Positions 1-9,697 of a stretch of DNA of 64,000 bases are shown piece by piece. A model generated the notes under the pieces. That model had not been told where the DNA came from. It did no database searches and saw only the letters and a list, made by a program, of their open reading frames with translations. Location: NCBI RefSeq assembly GCF_019710745.1, contig NZ_JAHKJW010000018.1, forward strand, positions 1 through 64,000. Reading direction: 5' to 3'. Within the stretch, counting starts at the first letter, position 1, and every line of letters starts with the position of its first letter. The translations under genes and the position numbers were made by a program. Source of the stretch: Streptomyces beigongshangae. Its GTDB lineage: Bacteria > Actinomycetota > Actinomycetes > Streptomycetales > Streptomycetaceae.

Positions 1-1
1 G

Positions 2-880
2 GCCGGCGCGGCCGGCGCGACCGGGTGCGTCCTGGCGTCGTGGTGGGCGGGGATCCTGCCGCCGCTCGCCGTGGAGGCACTGGGCCTGCCGGCGCGCGCG
101 GGCGCCGGGCTCGGCGGCCCCCAGTGGGCGGCGCTCGCCGGGTGCGGGGCACTGGGCCTGTTCGGGTTCGGCGGGCTGGCGCGCGGGCGCACCGGACGGG
201 CCTGGGTGCTCGGGCTCTTCGGCCGCTACCGGGGCACCGTCCGGCGCACCGGGCTGATGTGGGTGAACCCGCTGCTGCTGCGCCGCCGGATCGACGTACG
301 GCTGCGGCACTGGCGCAGTGAGGCGCTGCCCGCGGTCGACGCGAACGGGGTCGCGCTGCGCGTCGTCGTCCTCGTCGTCTGGCGGGTGCGGGACACCGCC
401 CGCGCCGCGCTCGGCGTCGAGGACCACCAGCGGTATCTGCGCGAGTGCGTGGAGGCGGCGCTCGCCCGGGTGCTCGCCCGGCTGCCCGCCGACGTCGGGC
501 CGAACGCGCTGACCGGGCGGCCCGCGCCGGCCGCCCCGAGGGGCGTCGAACCGGCCACCCTGCGCAACACGGAGGCCGTCAGCGACGAGCTGACCCGTCT
601 GGTGGCCGCCGACGCGGCGGCGGTCGGCCTCCAGGTGTTCTCGGCGCAGCCGCTCGGCGTGGAGTACGCGCCCGAGATCGCCGCCGTGATGCAGCGCCGC
701 CGGATCGCGGCGCTGGACGCCCAGCACCGCGACACGGTCCTCACCTCCGTCGTCGACTCCGTCGAGGACACGGTGACCCGGCTGACCGTGCGCGGCCTCG
801 TCGAGTTGGACGACTACGAGCGCAAAGCCCTGGTCAAGGATCTGACGGTGGCGTTCTATACGGGGCATGGAGATCGCTGA
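2..880 (+). CDS. SPFH/band-7 domain membrane protein, 5' end outside window
   Basis: The frame is open from the first bases, so the true start lies upstream; 292 residues are visible. The visible N-terminus has two Ala/Gly/Leu-rich hydrophobic stretches (about residues 7-25 and 34-58). They are followed by a band-7 type domain: a short RYRGTVRRTG strand, a MWVNPLLLRRRIDVR segment, then a Val-rich strand pair and an Arg/Glu-rich helical tail with a VQRRR-like motif near residue 225. SPFH proteins are membrane scaffolds that form oligomers. The last 14 bases overlap the kinase gene that follows, so the two are probably co-translated. The family call rests on overall pattern rather than a unique motif. 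The partner of the scaffold cannot be told from the sequence. Confidence 0.75.
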   Translation, partial: AGAAGATGCVLASWWAGILPPLAVEALGLPARAGAGLGGPQWAALAGCGALGLFGFGGLARGRTGRAWVLGLFGRYRGTVRRTGLMWVNPLLLRRRIDVRLRHWRSEALPAVDANGVALRVVVLVVWRVRDTARAALGVEDHQRYLRECVEAALARVLARLPADVGPNALTGRPAPAAPRGVEPATLRNTEAVSDELTRLVAADAAAVGLQVFSAQPLGVEYAPEIAAVMQRRRIAALDAQHRDTVLTSVVDSVEDTVTRLTVRGLVELDDYERKALVKDLTVAFYTGHGDR

Positions 881-1574
881 CCACCGCACCCCCGTCGAAG
901 TCCCGCGCACCCTCGCCGAGCTCGCCTCCGGCGCCTGGAGCCTGACCGAGGACACCCCGCGTGCCGTACTGGGGCTGGCGGGCCCGCCCGGCGCCGGCAA
1001 GTCGACCCTCGCCCGCGCGCTGGTCGCGCACCTCGGCGAGGGCGCCGCCTATCTGCCGCTCGACGGCTTCCACCTCTCCAACGCCCAGCTGGAACGCCTC
1101 GGCCTGACCGCCCGCAAGGGCTCCGAGCCGAGCTTCGACGTGTGGGGGTACGTCGACCTGCTGCGCCGGGTGCTGGACGAGACGGTCCACGACATCTATG
1201 TACCGGACTACGACCGCACCCTCGACGAGCCCGTCGCCGCCCGGCACGTGGTGCCCCCGGCCACCCGGCTCGTCGTCACGGAGGGGAACTACCTGGCCTG
1301 TGATCTGCCGGGGTGGCGGGACGCGTACGTGCTCATGGGGGAGTGCTGGTACGTGGCGGCACCCGGGGACGTGCGGCAGCGGAGGCTGCTGGAGCGGCAC
1401 GTGACGGGCGGGAGGAACGAGCGGGAGGCGCGGGACTGGGTCGCGACCAACGACGACCCCAACGGGGAGCTGGTGGAGAGCTCGCGGGACCGGTGCCACC
1501 GCGTCCTCACCACGACGGGGATGGACTCGTCCTTCTTTGGTTTTGATATGGACACATCCAAGACGCGGCAATAA
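867..1574 (+). CDS. P-loop nucleoside/nucleotide kinase family protein
   Basis: This 235-residue cytoplasmic protein has a clear Walker A loop, GPPGAGKST, at about residues 39-47. A YLPLDGFHLSN segment follows, typical of the uridine-kinase/phosphoribulokinase branch in which the Asp and His contact the acceptor substrate. VVTEGNYL (about residue 132) matches the Walker-B-like strand of that branch. A lid-like RQRRLLERHVTGGR stretch follows. The start overlaps the SPFH gene by 14 bases, which suggests translational coupling. The substrate is unknown; relatives are annotated as fructokinase-like or pantothenate/uridine-kinase-like. The final residues (FFGFDMDTSKTRQ) use AT-richer codons and run to the edge of the dre-like site. 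Confidence 0.85.
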   Translation: MEIADHRTPVEVPRTLAELASGAWSLTEDTPRAVLGLAGPPGAGKSTLARALVAHLGEGAAYLPLDGFHLSNAQLERLGLTARKGSEPSFDVWGYVDLLRRVLDETVHDIYVPDYDRTLDEPVAARHVVPPATRLVVTEGNYLACDLPGWRDAYVLMGECWYVAAPGDVRQRRLLERHVTGGRNEREARDWVATNDDPNGELVESSRDRCHRVLTTTGMDSSFFGFDMDTSKTRQ

Positions 1575-1581
1575 TCTGATA

Positions 1582-1597
1582 CTTGGTCTAGACCTGA
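1582..1597. promoter_or_regulatory. dre-like DasR operator upstream of the AA10 monooxygenase
   Basis: The core TGGTCTAGACC is intact and centred on a TCTAGA. Against the 16-base dre consensus (A-C/G-TGGTCTAGACCA-C/G-T) 12 positions match. DasR is the GntR-family GlcNAc-6-P-responsive repressor of chitin genes. The site lies about 125 bases before the start codon of the chitin monooxygenase gene and just after the kinase stop. Confidence 0.75.
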
Positions 1598-1721
1598 TTC
1601 GTCGAACCTGAGTCACCGAAAACCCGAGTCATCGAACCCGAACCACCACCCCACGCATCGCGATGCACGCGCACGGCGCACGGCTCACGGAACTTCCCCC
1701 ACGTTCTCCAGGAGCGGCAGC

Positions 1722-2342
1722 ATGCGAGAGACTTCCCCACCCCGTAAGCGGCTGAAGTGGTACGCCACCGCCGTCGGACTCGCCACCACCGGAGCGTTCG
1801 TGCTCTCCAGCGGCGGGGCCACCGGCCACGGCTACACCGACCTCCCCATCAGCCGGCAGAAGGTCTGCCAGAACGGCACCGTGGCCAACTGCGGTTCCAT
1901 CCAGTGGGAGCCCCAGAGCGTCGAGGGCCCCAAGGGCTTCCCGGCGGCCGGGCCCGCCGACGGCCGTATCTGCTCCGGCAACCACACGGAGTTCGGCGCG
2001 CTCGACAAGGCGACGACCCCCTCGGGCGGTGCCTGGCCCACGACCAGGGTCAGCGGCGGGCAGAGCTACACCTTCCGCTGGCAGTTCACGGCACGGCACT
2101 CCACGACCGACTTCAAGTACTACATCACCAAGAACGGCTGGAACCAGAACGCGCCGCTGAGCCGGTCCGCGCTGGACACCGCCCCGTTCCTGACCGTGCC
2201 CTACAGCGGTCAGCCCCCGGCGACGCTCTCGCACAACGGAACCCTGCCGTCCGGCAAGAGCGGGCACCACGTCATCCTCGCGGTGTGGACGATCGCCGAC
2301 ACGGGCAACGCGTTCTACGCCTGCTCGGACGTCACCTTCTGA
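1722..2342 (+). CDS. Secreted AA10 lytic polysaccharide monooxygenase (chitin-type)
   Basis: This is a 206-residue exported copper enzyme that oxidatively cleaves crystalline chitin. A signal peptide with a basic start (RKRLKW) and an Ala/Gly/Val core ends at ATG|HGYTD, leaving His36 as the mature N-terminus needed for the copper histidine brace. The second brace histidine is His126 in TARHSTTDFKYY. The axial Phe sits in IADTGNAFYACSDV near the C-terminus, which matches the chitin-active AA10 pattern (CBP21-like). No extra carbohydrate-binding module is present, so this is the single-domain form. An ATG with an AGGAG-like site (caggagcggcag) fixes the start. The dre-like site upstream implies DasR control. 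Together with the chitinase at 23.7 kb and the hexosaminidase at 39.4 kb it forms a chitin degradation set. Confidence 0.93.
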   Translation: MRETSPPRKRLKWYATAVGLATTGAFVLSSGGATGHGYTDLPISRQKVCQNGTVANCGSIQWEPQSVEGPKGFPAAGPADGRICSGNHTEFGALDKATTPSGGAWPTTRVSGGQSYTFRWQFTARHSTTDFKYYITKNGWNQNAPLSRSALDTAPFLTVPYSGQPPATLSHNGTLPSGKSGHHVILAVWTIADTGNAFYACSDVTF

Positions 2343-2406
2343 CGTCACCCTCCGGTTCTGACGTCACCTTCCGGCCCTTTCCGAGTCCCCGTCGGAACGG
2401 GCAACG

Positions 2407-2438
2407 CGAAAGGCCCCCGCTCCCGCGAGGGCCTTTCG
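2407..2438. terminator. Terminator hairpin between monooxygenase gene and tRNA-Lys
   Basis: A perfect 10-bp stem, CGAAAGGCCC with GGGCCTTTCG, encloses a GC-rich loop. It can serve both the plus-strand monooxygenase gene and the minus-strand tRNA transcript. Confidence 0.8.
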
Positions 2439-2443
2439 TGCCG

Positions 2444-2517
2444 TGCGCCGCCAGGGACTCGAACCCCGGACCCGCTGATTAAGAGTCAGCTGCTCTAACC
2501 AACTGAGCTAGCGGCGC
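2444..2517 (-). tRNA. tRNA-Lys (CTT), copy 1
   Basis: A full cloverleaf reads on the minus strand. The acceptor stem is GCGCCGC/GCGGCGC, the D-arm contains AGCTCAGTTGGTTAGAGC, the anticodon loop is CTCTTAA (CTT) and the T-arm is GGTTCGAATCC. The CCA end is not encoded. The same sequence occurs again at 9698-9771. Confidence 0.96.
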
Positions 2518-2623
2518 GTGACTCCCGCCCTCCGCTCTCGCGGCTGGCGACAAAGAAAATACTACCTGGTCCGCGGGGGTGCTCCGCACCATCCGCGCGT
2601 GCCGCCGCGGGCCGGGCGGCGGA

Positions 2624-3382
2624 TCAGATCACGAGGGAGAGCAGCACCGGTGCCGCGCCCCGGTTCAGCGTGTCGGCCGCCTCGCGCAGCCGGTGGGCGT
2701 GTTCCAGGGGCAGGGAGAGGGCGAGGCAGCCCACGGCCGACCCGGCCGTGACGGGGACCGCCGCGCAGACCGTGCCGACCGCGTACTCCTGGAGGTCGAG
2801 CACGGGCACGGTGGGGGCCTGGGCGTCGAGCCGGGACAGGAGCACCCGCTCGTTCGTGATGGTGCGCGAGGTGAGCCGGGCCATCCGGTGGCGGGAGAGG
2901 TGGTCGCGTCGGCCGTTGAGGTCCAGCTGGCCGAGCAGGCTCTTGCCGATCGCGCTGGCGTGGGCCGAGGAGCGGAAGTCCACCCACTCGTTGACCGCCG
3001 GGGTGGCGGGGCCGTCCGCGCACTGGGTGACGTGGATCTCGCCGTCCACGTACCGGCTCATGTAGACGGCGGCGCCGAGCGAGTCGCGCAGCCGGTCGAG
3101 GTTGCGCTGGAGCTGGGTGCGCAGGGCCTCCTCCCGGTCGTGCGCGGAGCCCAGCCGGTCGAAGGCGTCCCCGGTGACGTAGGCCCCGTCCGAGAGCTGT
3201 TCGACGTACCCCTCCCGGCGCAGCATCCGCAGGAGGGAGGGGAGGCGCTCGGTGCCGAGGCCGGTGTGGCGGGCGAGCTCGGCGTCCGTGACACCGGTGG
3301 TGTGCCGGGCCACGGTCTCCAGGACGCGCAGGGCGTCCTGGGCGGAGTGGCGCGGCGCGGTCGACTCGCTGTTCAGCGCCAC
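2624..3382 (-). CDS. IclR-family transcriptional regulator
   Basis: This is a 252-residue regulator. Residues about 10-70 form an IclR winged helix (SAQDALRVLETVARHTTGVTDAELA, then the recognition helix and an EGYV wing). The rest is an IclR effector domain with FRSSAHASAIGKSLL and LQEYAVGTVCAAVPV, the usual ligand-pocket segments. The N-terminal region resembles, from memory, SsgR, the IclR-type activator of the sporulation gene ssgA. No ssgA-like gene lies next to it here (tRNA-Lys follows directly), so no symbol is given. The gene is divergent from the racemase-like gene, with 268 bases between them. Confidence 0.9.
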   Translation of the reverse strand: MALNSESTAPRHSAQDALRVLETVARHTTGVTDAELARHTGLGTERLPSLLRMLRREGYVEQLSDGAYVTGDAFDRLGSAHDREEALRTQLQRNLDRLRDSLGAAVYMSRYVDGEIHVTQCADGPATPAVNEWVDFRSSAHASAIGKSLLGQLDLNGRRDHLSRHRMARLTSRTITNERVLLSRLDAQAPTVPVLDLQEYAVGTVCAAVPVTAGSAVGCLALSLPLEHAHRLREAADTLNRGAAPVLLSLVI

Positions 3383-3650
3383 GGTGGTCCCCCTGCGCTC
3401 TGCGGTCCGGCGTGCGTGTCGACACGGCGCGCATCGACCCGCACATCAACGCGGCCCGGACGACCGGGCCCCTTCCACGATAGCCGCCGGGGCGGCCGCG
3501 AGGAGGGGGAGTCGGCGAGATTGGTGGCGCGTTCCCGCCCTTCGGCCCGGGAAGCCGTGCCGTCCCGCGATGTGGGCCGTACCGCGCCGCCTGGGTACTC
3601 GTGCCGTACCGCCGTACACCCGCGTCGGCGGAAGAACAGAAAGGCTGGGC

Positions 3651-4355
3651 ATGACGGCACTCGGATTCCTGTCCCCGGGCCATTCGGCCGAGGACGACTA
3701 CCCGCGCATCGAGCAGCTCCTCGGCAGCGACGTCCGCCTCCAGGTCGTCCGTGTCACGGACGAACCGCGGGGGACGGACCGGGCCGACCGGCTCGGGGCC
3801 GGCGTCGAGGAGCTGCGCCTGGCCGGTGCCGAGGCGGTGGTCTGGACCGCCACCGACGACGGCTCCACGTACGGCCAGGAGGCACCCGACCAGGTCCGCG
3901 CGCTGGCCCTGGTGGCGGGGGTACCGGCGTCCTCCATGCCCTTCGCCTTCCTCCATGCCGTACGCGAGCTGGGGGTGACGCGGGTGGCGATCGGCTCCAC
4001 GGGTGCGGACGAGGTGACCGCGCTGTTCGCGTCGTTCCTGCGGGGCGCGGGGCTGGAGGTGGTGTCCGTACGGGGCGCCGGCCTCGTCCCGGGTGCCGGG
4101 GCGGACGCGTGGGGGGAGGCGGAGGTGCTGGCGCTGGCGCGCGCGGCGGACCACGACGGGGCGGAGGCGGTGCTGCTGCCGGACACCTCGCTGCACACGG
4201 CCTCCTGGGTCCCGGCCCTGGAGAAGGAGCTGGGCAAGCCGGTCCTCACCGCGAGCCAGGTCTCGGTGTGGGAGGGACTGCGGCTCGCCGACCGCAGGGT
4301 GCACGCACCGGAGCTGGGCGCACTCTTCACGAAGGAGCCACCCGTCCAGGCGTGA
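3651..4355 (+). CDS. Asp/Glu racemase / maleate isomerase superfamily protein lacking both catalytic Cys
   Basis: This 234-residue protein has the two-lobed alpha/beta layout of the Asp/Glu racemase-arylmalonate decarboxylase-maleate isomerase superfamily. Members use one or two Cys residues located after a strand in each lobe. Here the first site reads VVWTATDDGSTYG and the second reads VLLPDTSLHTASW, so neither has Cys; both Cys positions are filled by Ala/Asp-type residues. ATG at 3651 follows a GAAAGG. The function is therefore unclear: a decarboxylase-like annotation would be by fold only. It is followed by a hairpin and an interspersed repeat, then the LLM oxidoreductase gene. Confidence 0.75.
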   Translation: MTALGFLSPGHSAEDDYPRIEQLLGSDVRLQVVRVTDEPRGTDRADRLGAGVEELRLAGAEAVVWTATDDGSTYGQEAPDQVRALALVAGVPASSMPFAFLHAVRELGVTRVAIGSTGADEVTALFASFLRGAGLEVVSVRGAGLVPGAGADAWGEAEVLALARAADHDGAEAVLLPDTSLHTASWVPALEKELGKPVLTASQVSVWEGLRLADRRVHAPELGALFTKEPPVQA

Positions 4356-4360
4356 GGACC

Positions 4361-4419
4361 TCCCCGCGCCCCTGTCCTGCAGGGGCGCGGGGAACCGCGC
4401 GACCGGCCCCCGCGCACCC
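4361..4419. repeat. Interspersed repeat copy A with 13-bp hairpin
   Basis: A perfect stem, TCCCCGCGCCCCT (4361-4373) with AGGGGCGCGGGGA (4381-4393), lies right after the racemase-like gene. Its right arm begins an element, GGGGCGCGGGGAACCGCGCG, that recurs three more times in this window (14261, 35174 and 47264). It probably also terminates the upstream gene. Confidence 0.75.
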
Positions 4420-4520
4420 GCGGACGAACCTCTCGGGCGGCGACGGCAGGCGGCGGAATAACCGGAGCCCACCTCCTGTTGAGGATCGCGGACAACGCGA
4501 GCACCAACAGGAGGAACCCC

Positions 4521-5642
<1,122 letters not shown>

Positions 5643-5696
5643 GCACGACCCCGGGCCGGAGGGCAGACCCGGACCGCAGGGTGCCGTGGCCGGAAC

Positions 5697-7769
5697 CTAC
5701 GGGCGGGCCGCGGTCAGGAGTGCGGAGATACGATCCGGCGACACCGGACGGGAGTACAGCCATCCCTGGCCGGTGTCGCAGCCGATGCGCCGCAGCCGGG
5801 TCGCCTGGCCCGCCGTCTCCACGCACTCGGCGGTGACGGTCAGACCGAGCCGGTGCGCGAGCTGGATCATCGCCTCGACGACGACCTCGTCGGCCGGGTT
5901 GGGCGGCGCGGCGCCGTCACCGTCCTCGCCGCCCTCGTGGTCCCCGCTCCCGTGCTCCCCGTTCTCGTACTGGAAGCCGCGTACGAACGATCCGTCCAGC
6001 TTCAGCACCGACACCGGCAGCCGGCTCAGATAGGCGAGGTTGGAGTAGCCCGTGCCGAAGTCGTCGATGGCGATGCCCACGCCCATGTCGCTGAGCGCCT
6101 GCAGCGCCTGGAGCGGCCGGCCCGCGGAGCCCATCACCGCGGACTCGGTGAGCTCCAGCTGGAGGAGGTGCGGCGCGAGCCCGGTCTCCGAGAGGATCGC
6201 CGCCACGTCGGACACCAGGTCGGAGTCCCAGACCTGCCGCACCGCCACGTTCACACTGACGAAGATCGGCTCCGCGTCCGGGTGGTCCAGCTGCCACCGG
6301 CGGGCCTGGCGGCAGGCGGTGGCCAGCACCCAGCGGCCGAGCTGCACGATCGACCCGTCCTCCTCCGCCAGTCCGATGAACCGATTCGGCGTCAGTGTGC
6401 CGAACTGAGGATGATTCCATCGCACCAATGCCTCGACGCCGCGCAGCAACCCGTCCTCCATGCACACCAGCGGCTGGTACTCCAGGGTGAACTCCCCGCG
6501 CTCGACGGCGGGACGCAGGGTGGAGGAGAGTGCCTGGCGGGTCATGCGGTGGGCGTTGCGCTCCGGGTCGAAGAGCGTCCAGCGGGACCTGCCGTCGGCC
6601 TTCGCCCAGTACAGCGTCGTGTCGGCGGCCTGCATCAGTCCGGTCGCGGTGGTGCCGGCCGCGTGCCGCTCCACGACACCGATCGACGCCGAGACCGAGA
6701 GCCGCTGCCCGGACAGGTCGAAGGGCACCTGGAGGGACTTCAGCACGGAGTCGGCGAGGTCCGCGAGCTGCTCCGTACCCGTCGAGTCCTCGACCAGCAG
6801 CGCGAACTCGTCGCCGCCGAGCCGGGCGACCAGCGGGGTGGCGGTCCTCGCGTACCCGGCCTCGTTCGCGCAGCGCGTCAGCCGCTCGGCGACGGCCGCG
6901 AGCAGCCGGTCGCCGATGCGGTGGCCGAGCGTGTCGTTGACCGCCTTGAACCCGTCGAGGTCCAGGTAGCAGAGGCCGATGCGGCCGGTGCCGGACTCCT
7001 CGTACGCCTCCGCCTCCAGCGCGGCCGACAGCCGCTCGAAGAAGAGGGTGCGGTTGGGCAGCCGGGTCACCGGGTCGTGCATCTGCAGGTGGCGCAGCCG
7101 GGCCTGCAGCTCGCGGCGCCCGCTGATGTCGGAGACCGAGACCAGCACGGCCCGCTCCTCCTCGGGCAGCGGGCTCACCGTCACCTGCGCCCAGAGCGAG
7201 TGGCCGTCGGGGTGCTTGAGGCGCCGGGTGCAGCGGAGCCTGGCCTGCCGGCCGCGCAGCACCTCGCGGTAGGCGTGCCAGGTCCGCACGTCCGAGGCGA
7301 GGTCCACCAGGTCGGCGGCGATCCGGCCGACGAGACCGCTCCCGTCGGCCGCCGTGCCGAGCAGCGCGGCCATCGTGTCGTTGGCCGTGACGACCCGGCC
7401 CTCGCGGTCCACGACGGCCATCGCGAGGGGGGACGCGGCGAAGGTGGCTCGAAAGGTACGGGCGCCGACGTCCGTGTCCGCCGCCGCGGCCGCCTCCGCT
7501 TGTGGCGCGGGCGCGACCGGGACGGGGGAGAGCCGGGCCGGCAGCCCCGCCGCCAGACCGACGGGGAACTCGGTCGAGAGGCCGACCGGAAGGCCGGCCG
7601 ATAGATCGACGGGGGGATCGATCAGGGGGTCTACCAGCGGCTCGACCCGCCGGGCCCGTTCCTCCAGGGAAGGGGTCCCGGCGCGTGGAGAAGTTGAAAT
7701 ATCACTTTCTGTGACGGCCGACCGAACGAGGTCTGCCGTGGGCGCCGGCCCATCGGACGTTCCGCTCAC
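5697..7769 (-). CDS. cdgA: PAS-GGDEF-EAL cyclic-di-GMP enzyme (probable CdgA)
   Basis: This is a 690-residue soluble protein. A variable Pro/Leu-rich N-terminus (1-100) precedes a PAS domain (about 105-220), then a GGDEF diguanylate cyclase domain with intact GGDEF at residues 318-322, then an EAL phosphodiesterase domain with intact EAL at 446-448, DDFGTGYSNL and the late AECVET glutamate. Both activities could therefore be present. The EAL domain carries an unusual acidic insertion of about 27 residues (around 599-625, rich in Gly, Glu and Asp) after KLDGSFVRGF. In Streptomyces c-di-GMP acts through BldD to hold back sporulation, and cdgA is a BldD target. Gene order supports the cdgA name, but the assignment is from memory. 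Confidence 0.82.
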   Translation of the reverse strand: MSGTSDGPAPTADLVRSAVTESDISTSPRAGTPSLEERARRVEPLVDPLIDPPVDLSAGLPVGLSTEFPVGLAAGLPARLSPVPVAPAPQAEAAAAADTDVGARTFRATFAASPLAMAVVDREGRVVTANDTMAALLGTAADGSGLVGRIAADLVDLASDVRTWHAYREVLRGRQARLRCTRRLKHPDGHSLWAQVTVSPLPEEERAVLVSVSDISGRRELQARLRHLQMHDPVTRLPNRTLFFERLSAALEAEAYEESGTGRIGLCYLDLDGFKAVNDTLGHRIGDRLLAAVAERLTRCANEAGYARTATPLVARLGGDEFALLVEDSTGTEQLADLADSVLKSLQVPFDLSGQRLSVSASIGVVERHAAGTTATGLMQAADTTLYWAKADGRSRWTLFDPERNAHRMTRQALSSTLRPAVERGEFTLEYQPLVCMEDGLLRGVEALVRWNHPQFGTLTPNRFIGLAEEDGSIVQLGRWVLATACRQARRWQLDHPDAEPIFVSVNVAVRQVWDSDLVSDVAAILSETGLAPHLLQLELTESAVMGSAGRPLQALQALSDMGVGIAIDDFGTGYSNLAYLSRLPVSVLKLDGSFVRGFQYENGEHGSGDHEGGEDGDGAAPPNPADEVVVEAMIQLAHRLGLTVTAECVETAGQATRLRRIGCDTGQGWLYSRPVSPDRISALLTAARP

Positions 7770-8164
7770 CGTTCGCTCCCGCTGTGCACTCGTTCGTCGT
7801 ACAGGTCTCGTCGGGGGTCGGCCGGTGGTGGACGGCCGCTCCAGCCGTGTCCGCGCAGGAAAGTGTGCCGATCATAGAGGCTGGCCGTTGGCCCTTCCAG
7901 CTACTGCCCAGTGTCCCGGACCGGCACCCTTTTCTGACAGATCGTTTCTGCCCGCACCTGGACGCGTTCCTCCACCGACCGATCACTTGTGACGTTCCGT
8001 GAGTGTGCGAAGCGTCTGAGCGTCCTGGCGCCCCCCATGTGCTCCCCGATGTTCTCGATCGGATGTCGGCATCCTCACCCCTTTGGTTTAGATAAACAGG
8101 GCTTAACCGAACAAAACAGCACAGGCTGGGTGCGGTATCCCGAATTCCGCATCCGGAGGTCGAC
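7770..8164. other. Divergent intergenic region, cdgA and metalloprotease promoters
   Basis: These 395 bases hold no convincing gene. They carry the leaders of cdgA (minus) and the metalloprotease gene (plus). The AT-richer stretch around 8075-8125 (tttggtttagataaacagg) is the likeliest promoter of the protease. Confidence 0.6.
7990..8002. promoter_or_regulatory. Possible BldD box upstream of cdgA
   Basis: TGACGTTCCGTGA has the outer arms TNAC and GTNA of the BldD consensus at the right 5-base spacing, but not the inner C(A/T)G. It lies about 220 bases upstream of the cdgA start. cdgA is a known BldD target in S. coelicolor; the match itself is only partial. Confidence 0.3.
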
Positions 8165-9640
8165 GTGCCGCGTCTGCTCCCCCCCGAGGGGCTCGCCCGT
8201 GGCGGAGGCCGGCCCCGTCGGCACGCTCGTGGACACCGCGCGTCCGGAGGGCGGTACGAAGAGTCGTACGGGAGGTGGTGGTACGGGGGGTGGTGGTGCG
8301 GGGGACGGTGCGGCTCGTGCTCCGGGTGGCGAACCGGGTGGCGAACCGGGTGGCGGGGGCCCGCGGCGGTGTTCACCTCCATGGCGGCGCTCGCCGCCAC
8401 CTCCCTGGCCGGGCCCTCGGTCGCCGTGCCGCTCTCGATGCCGTGCGCCCTGCAGCGGACCGCGGCGCACCACTCCGAGGGCCTGGACAGCTGGAACGGG
8501 GCCTATCCGCGGCCCACCCGCCGTCTCGACGCGGTGATGGTCTTCCTCTCCTTCCCGGACGCGGAGCCGCTGACCGGCCCCGCCGAGCTGGCGGCCGACC
8601 ACTTCCCGGCCACCAGCCGCTTCTTCGAACGGGCCTCGTACGGGAAGTTCCGGCTGCGCCCGCACCCGCTCCGCGAGTGGATCCGGATGCCGCGGGCCTC
8701 GACCGCGTACGCCATACGGCGCGACTGGGACGCGGCGGCGCGCTCCTCGTACCTGCGGGACGCCCTCGCGGTGGCGGACCGCCGGGTCGACTTCTCGCGC
8801 TACGACGTCGTCTACTTCGTCGCCGATCCGGACGCCCCCGGGGTCGACTCGGACGCGACGAAGGTGGTGAACATGGAGGTGCCGCTGCGGGCCGACGGGA
8901 AGGACATCCACCGGATCGTCACGGTGTTCGAGAAGCATCCGCCCGACCGGCTGGTCCTGGCCCACGAGACCGGCCATGTCTTCGACCTGCCCGACCTCTA
9001 CCACCGGCCCGCCGACGGCAAGGGCGACTGGGACACGTACGTCGGCGACTGGGACCTCATGGGCAGCCAGTTCGGGCTCGCCCCGGACCTCTTCGGCTGG
9101 CACAAGTGGAAGCTGGGGTGGCTGGAGCCGCGCCAGGTGGCGTGCGTGCGGGGCGCGGGCGGCCGGGGCGTGCGGCTGACGCTCGAACCGCTGGCGGCCG
9201 GACCCGGGACGACCGCGGCGGGCGCGGAGGCCGCCGGGCACCGGGGTGTGCCGGGGGCCGGTCCCGGCTGGGCGGGGCTCGGGTCGGAGGGCGGGCGGAA
9301 ACTCGCGGTGGTGCGGACGGCACGGGACCGCGCGCTCGCCTTCGAGGTGCGGGGGCCGGCCGGCAACGACCGGGCGGCCTGTACGCAGGGCGTGCTGGTG
9401 TACCGCGTGCGCGGCGGTGCGCAGTCCGGCCGCGGGCCCATCGAGGTCGTCGACGCGCACCCCGGGTCGGGGGACTGCTGGGACGACTCGGTCTACGGGC
9501 CGCTCGCGGACGCGCCGGTCGGCATCGGGGAGAGTTTCACCGTGCCGGGCGAGGGCGTACGGATCGAGGTGCACGACCGGACGATCTCGGGGTCGTGGAC
9601 GGTGACGATCTCCACGGGGCACGGGCGGGGGCGCGCCTGA
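8165..9640 (+). CDS. M6-type (immune-inhibitor-A-like) secreted zinc metalloprotease
   Basis: This is a 491-residue protease. The zinc site is the HETGH of LAHETGHVFDLPDLYH, and WDLMGSQFGLAPDLFGWHKWKLGWL is the M6 Met-turn region. A segment MAALAATSLAGPSVAVPLS (about residues 73-91) looks like a signal peptide core. GTG 8165 has a GGAGG 5 bases upstream and codon use stays GC3-rich from there. However, it adds about 70 residues rich in Trp, Gly and Arg (GGWWCGG, then WRTGWRTGWRG) before the signal segment. ATG 8381 would give a conventional exported protein of 419 residues. Pro/Gly-rich inserts follow the catalytic domain. The substrate is unknown. Confidence 0.85.
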   Translation: MPRLLPPEGLARGGGRPRRHARGHRASGGRYEESYGRWWYGGWWCGGRCGSCSGWRTGWRTGWRGPAAVFTSMAALAATSLAGPSVAVPLSMPCALQRTAAHHSEGLDSWNGAYPRPTRRLDAVMVFLSFPDAEPLTGPAELAADHFPATSRFFERASYGKFRLRPHPLREWIRMPRASTAYAIRRDWDAAARSSYLRDALAVADRRVDFSRYDVVYFVADPDAPGVDSDATKVVNMEVPLRADGKDIHRIVTVFEKHPPDRLVLAHETGHVFDLPDLYHRPADGKGDWDTYVGDWDLMGSQFGLAPDLFGWHKWKLGWLEPRQVACVRGAGGRGVRLTLEPLAAGPGTTAAGAEAAGHRGVPGAGPGWAGLGSEGGRKLAVVRTARDRALAFEVRGPAGNDRAACTQGVLVYRVRGGAQSGRGPIEVVDAHPGSGDCWDDSVYGPLADAPVGIGESFTVPGEGVRIEVHDRTISGSWTVTISTGHGRGRA

Positions 9641-9657
9641 GGGTGGGTGGGGAACGT

Positions 9658-9689
9658 GAGAAGCCCCTCGCTTCCGCGAGGGGCTTCTC
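9658..9689. terminator. Terminator hairpin before tRNA-Lys copy 2
   Basis: A perfect 13-bp stem (GAGAAGCCCCTCG with CGAGGGGCTTCTC) with a CTTCCG loop lies between the metalloprotease gene and the tRNA. It is suited to both strands. Confidence 0.85.
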
Positions 9690-9697
9690 ACCGTCTG

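Noticed and set aside
2624..3382. Naming the IclR gene ssgR
   Set aside because: The N-terminus resembles SsgR from memory, but no ssgA follows and the neighbourhood differs, so only the family is given.
7981..7992. TCACTTGTGA as a BldD site
   Set aside because: Arms are spaced by 2 rather than 5 bases.
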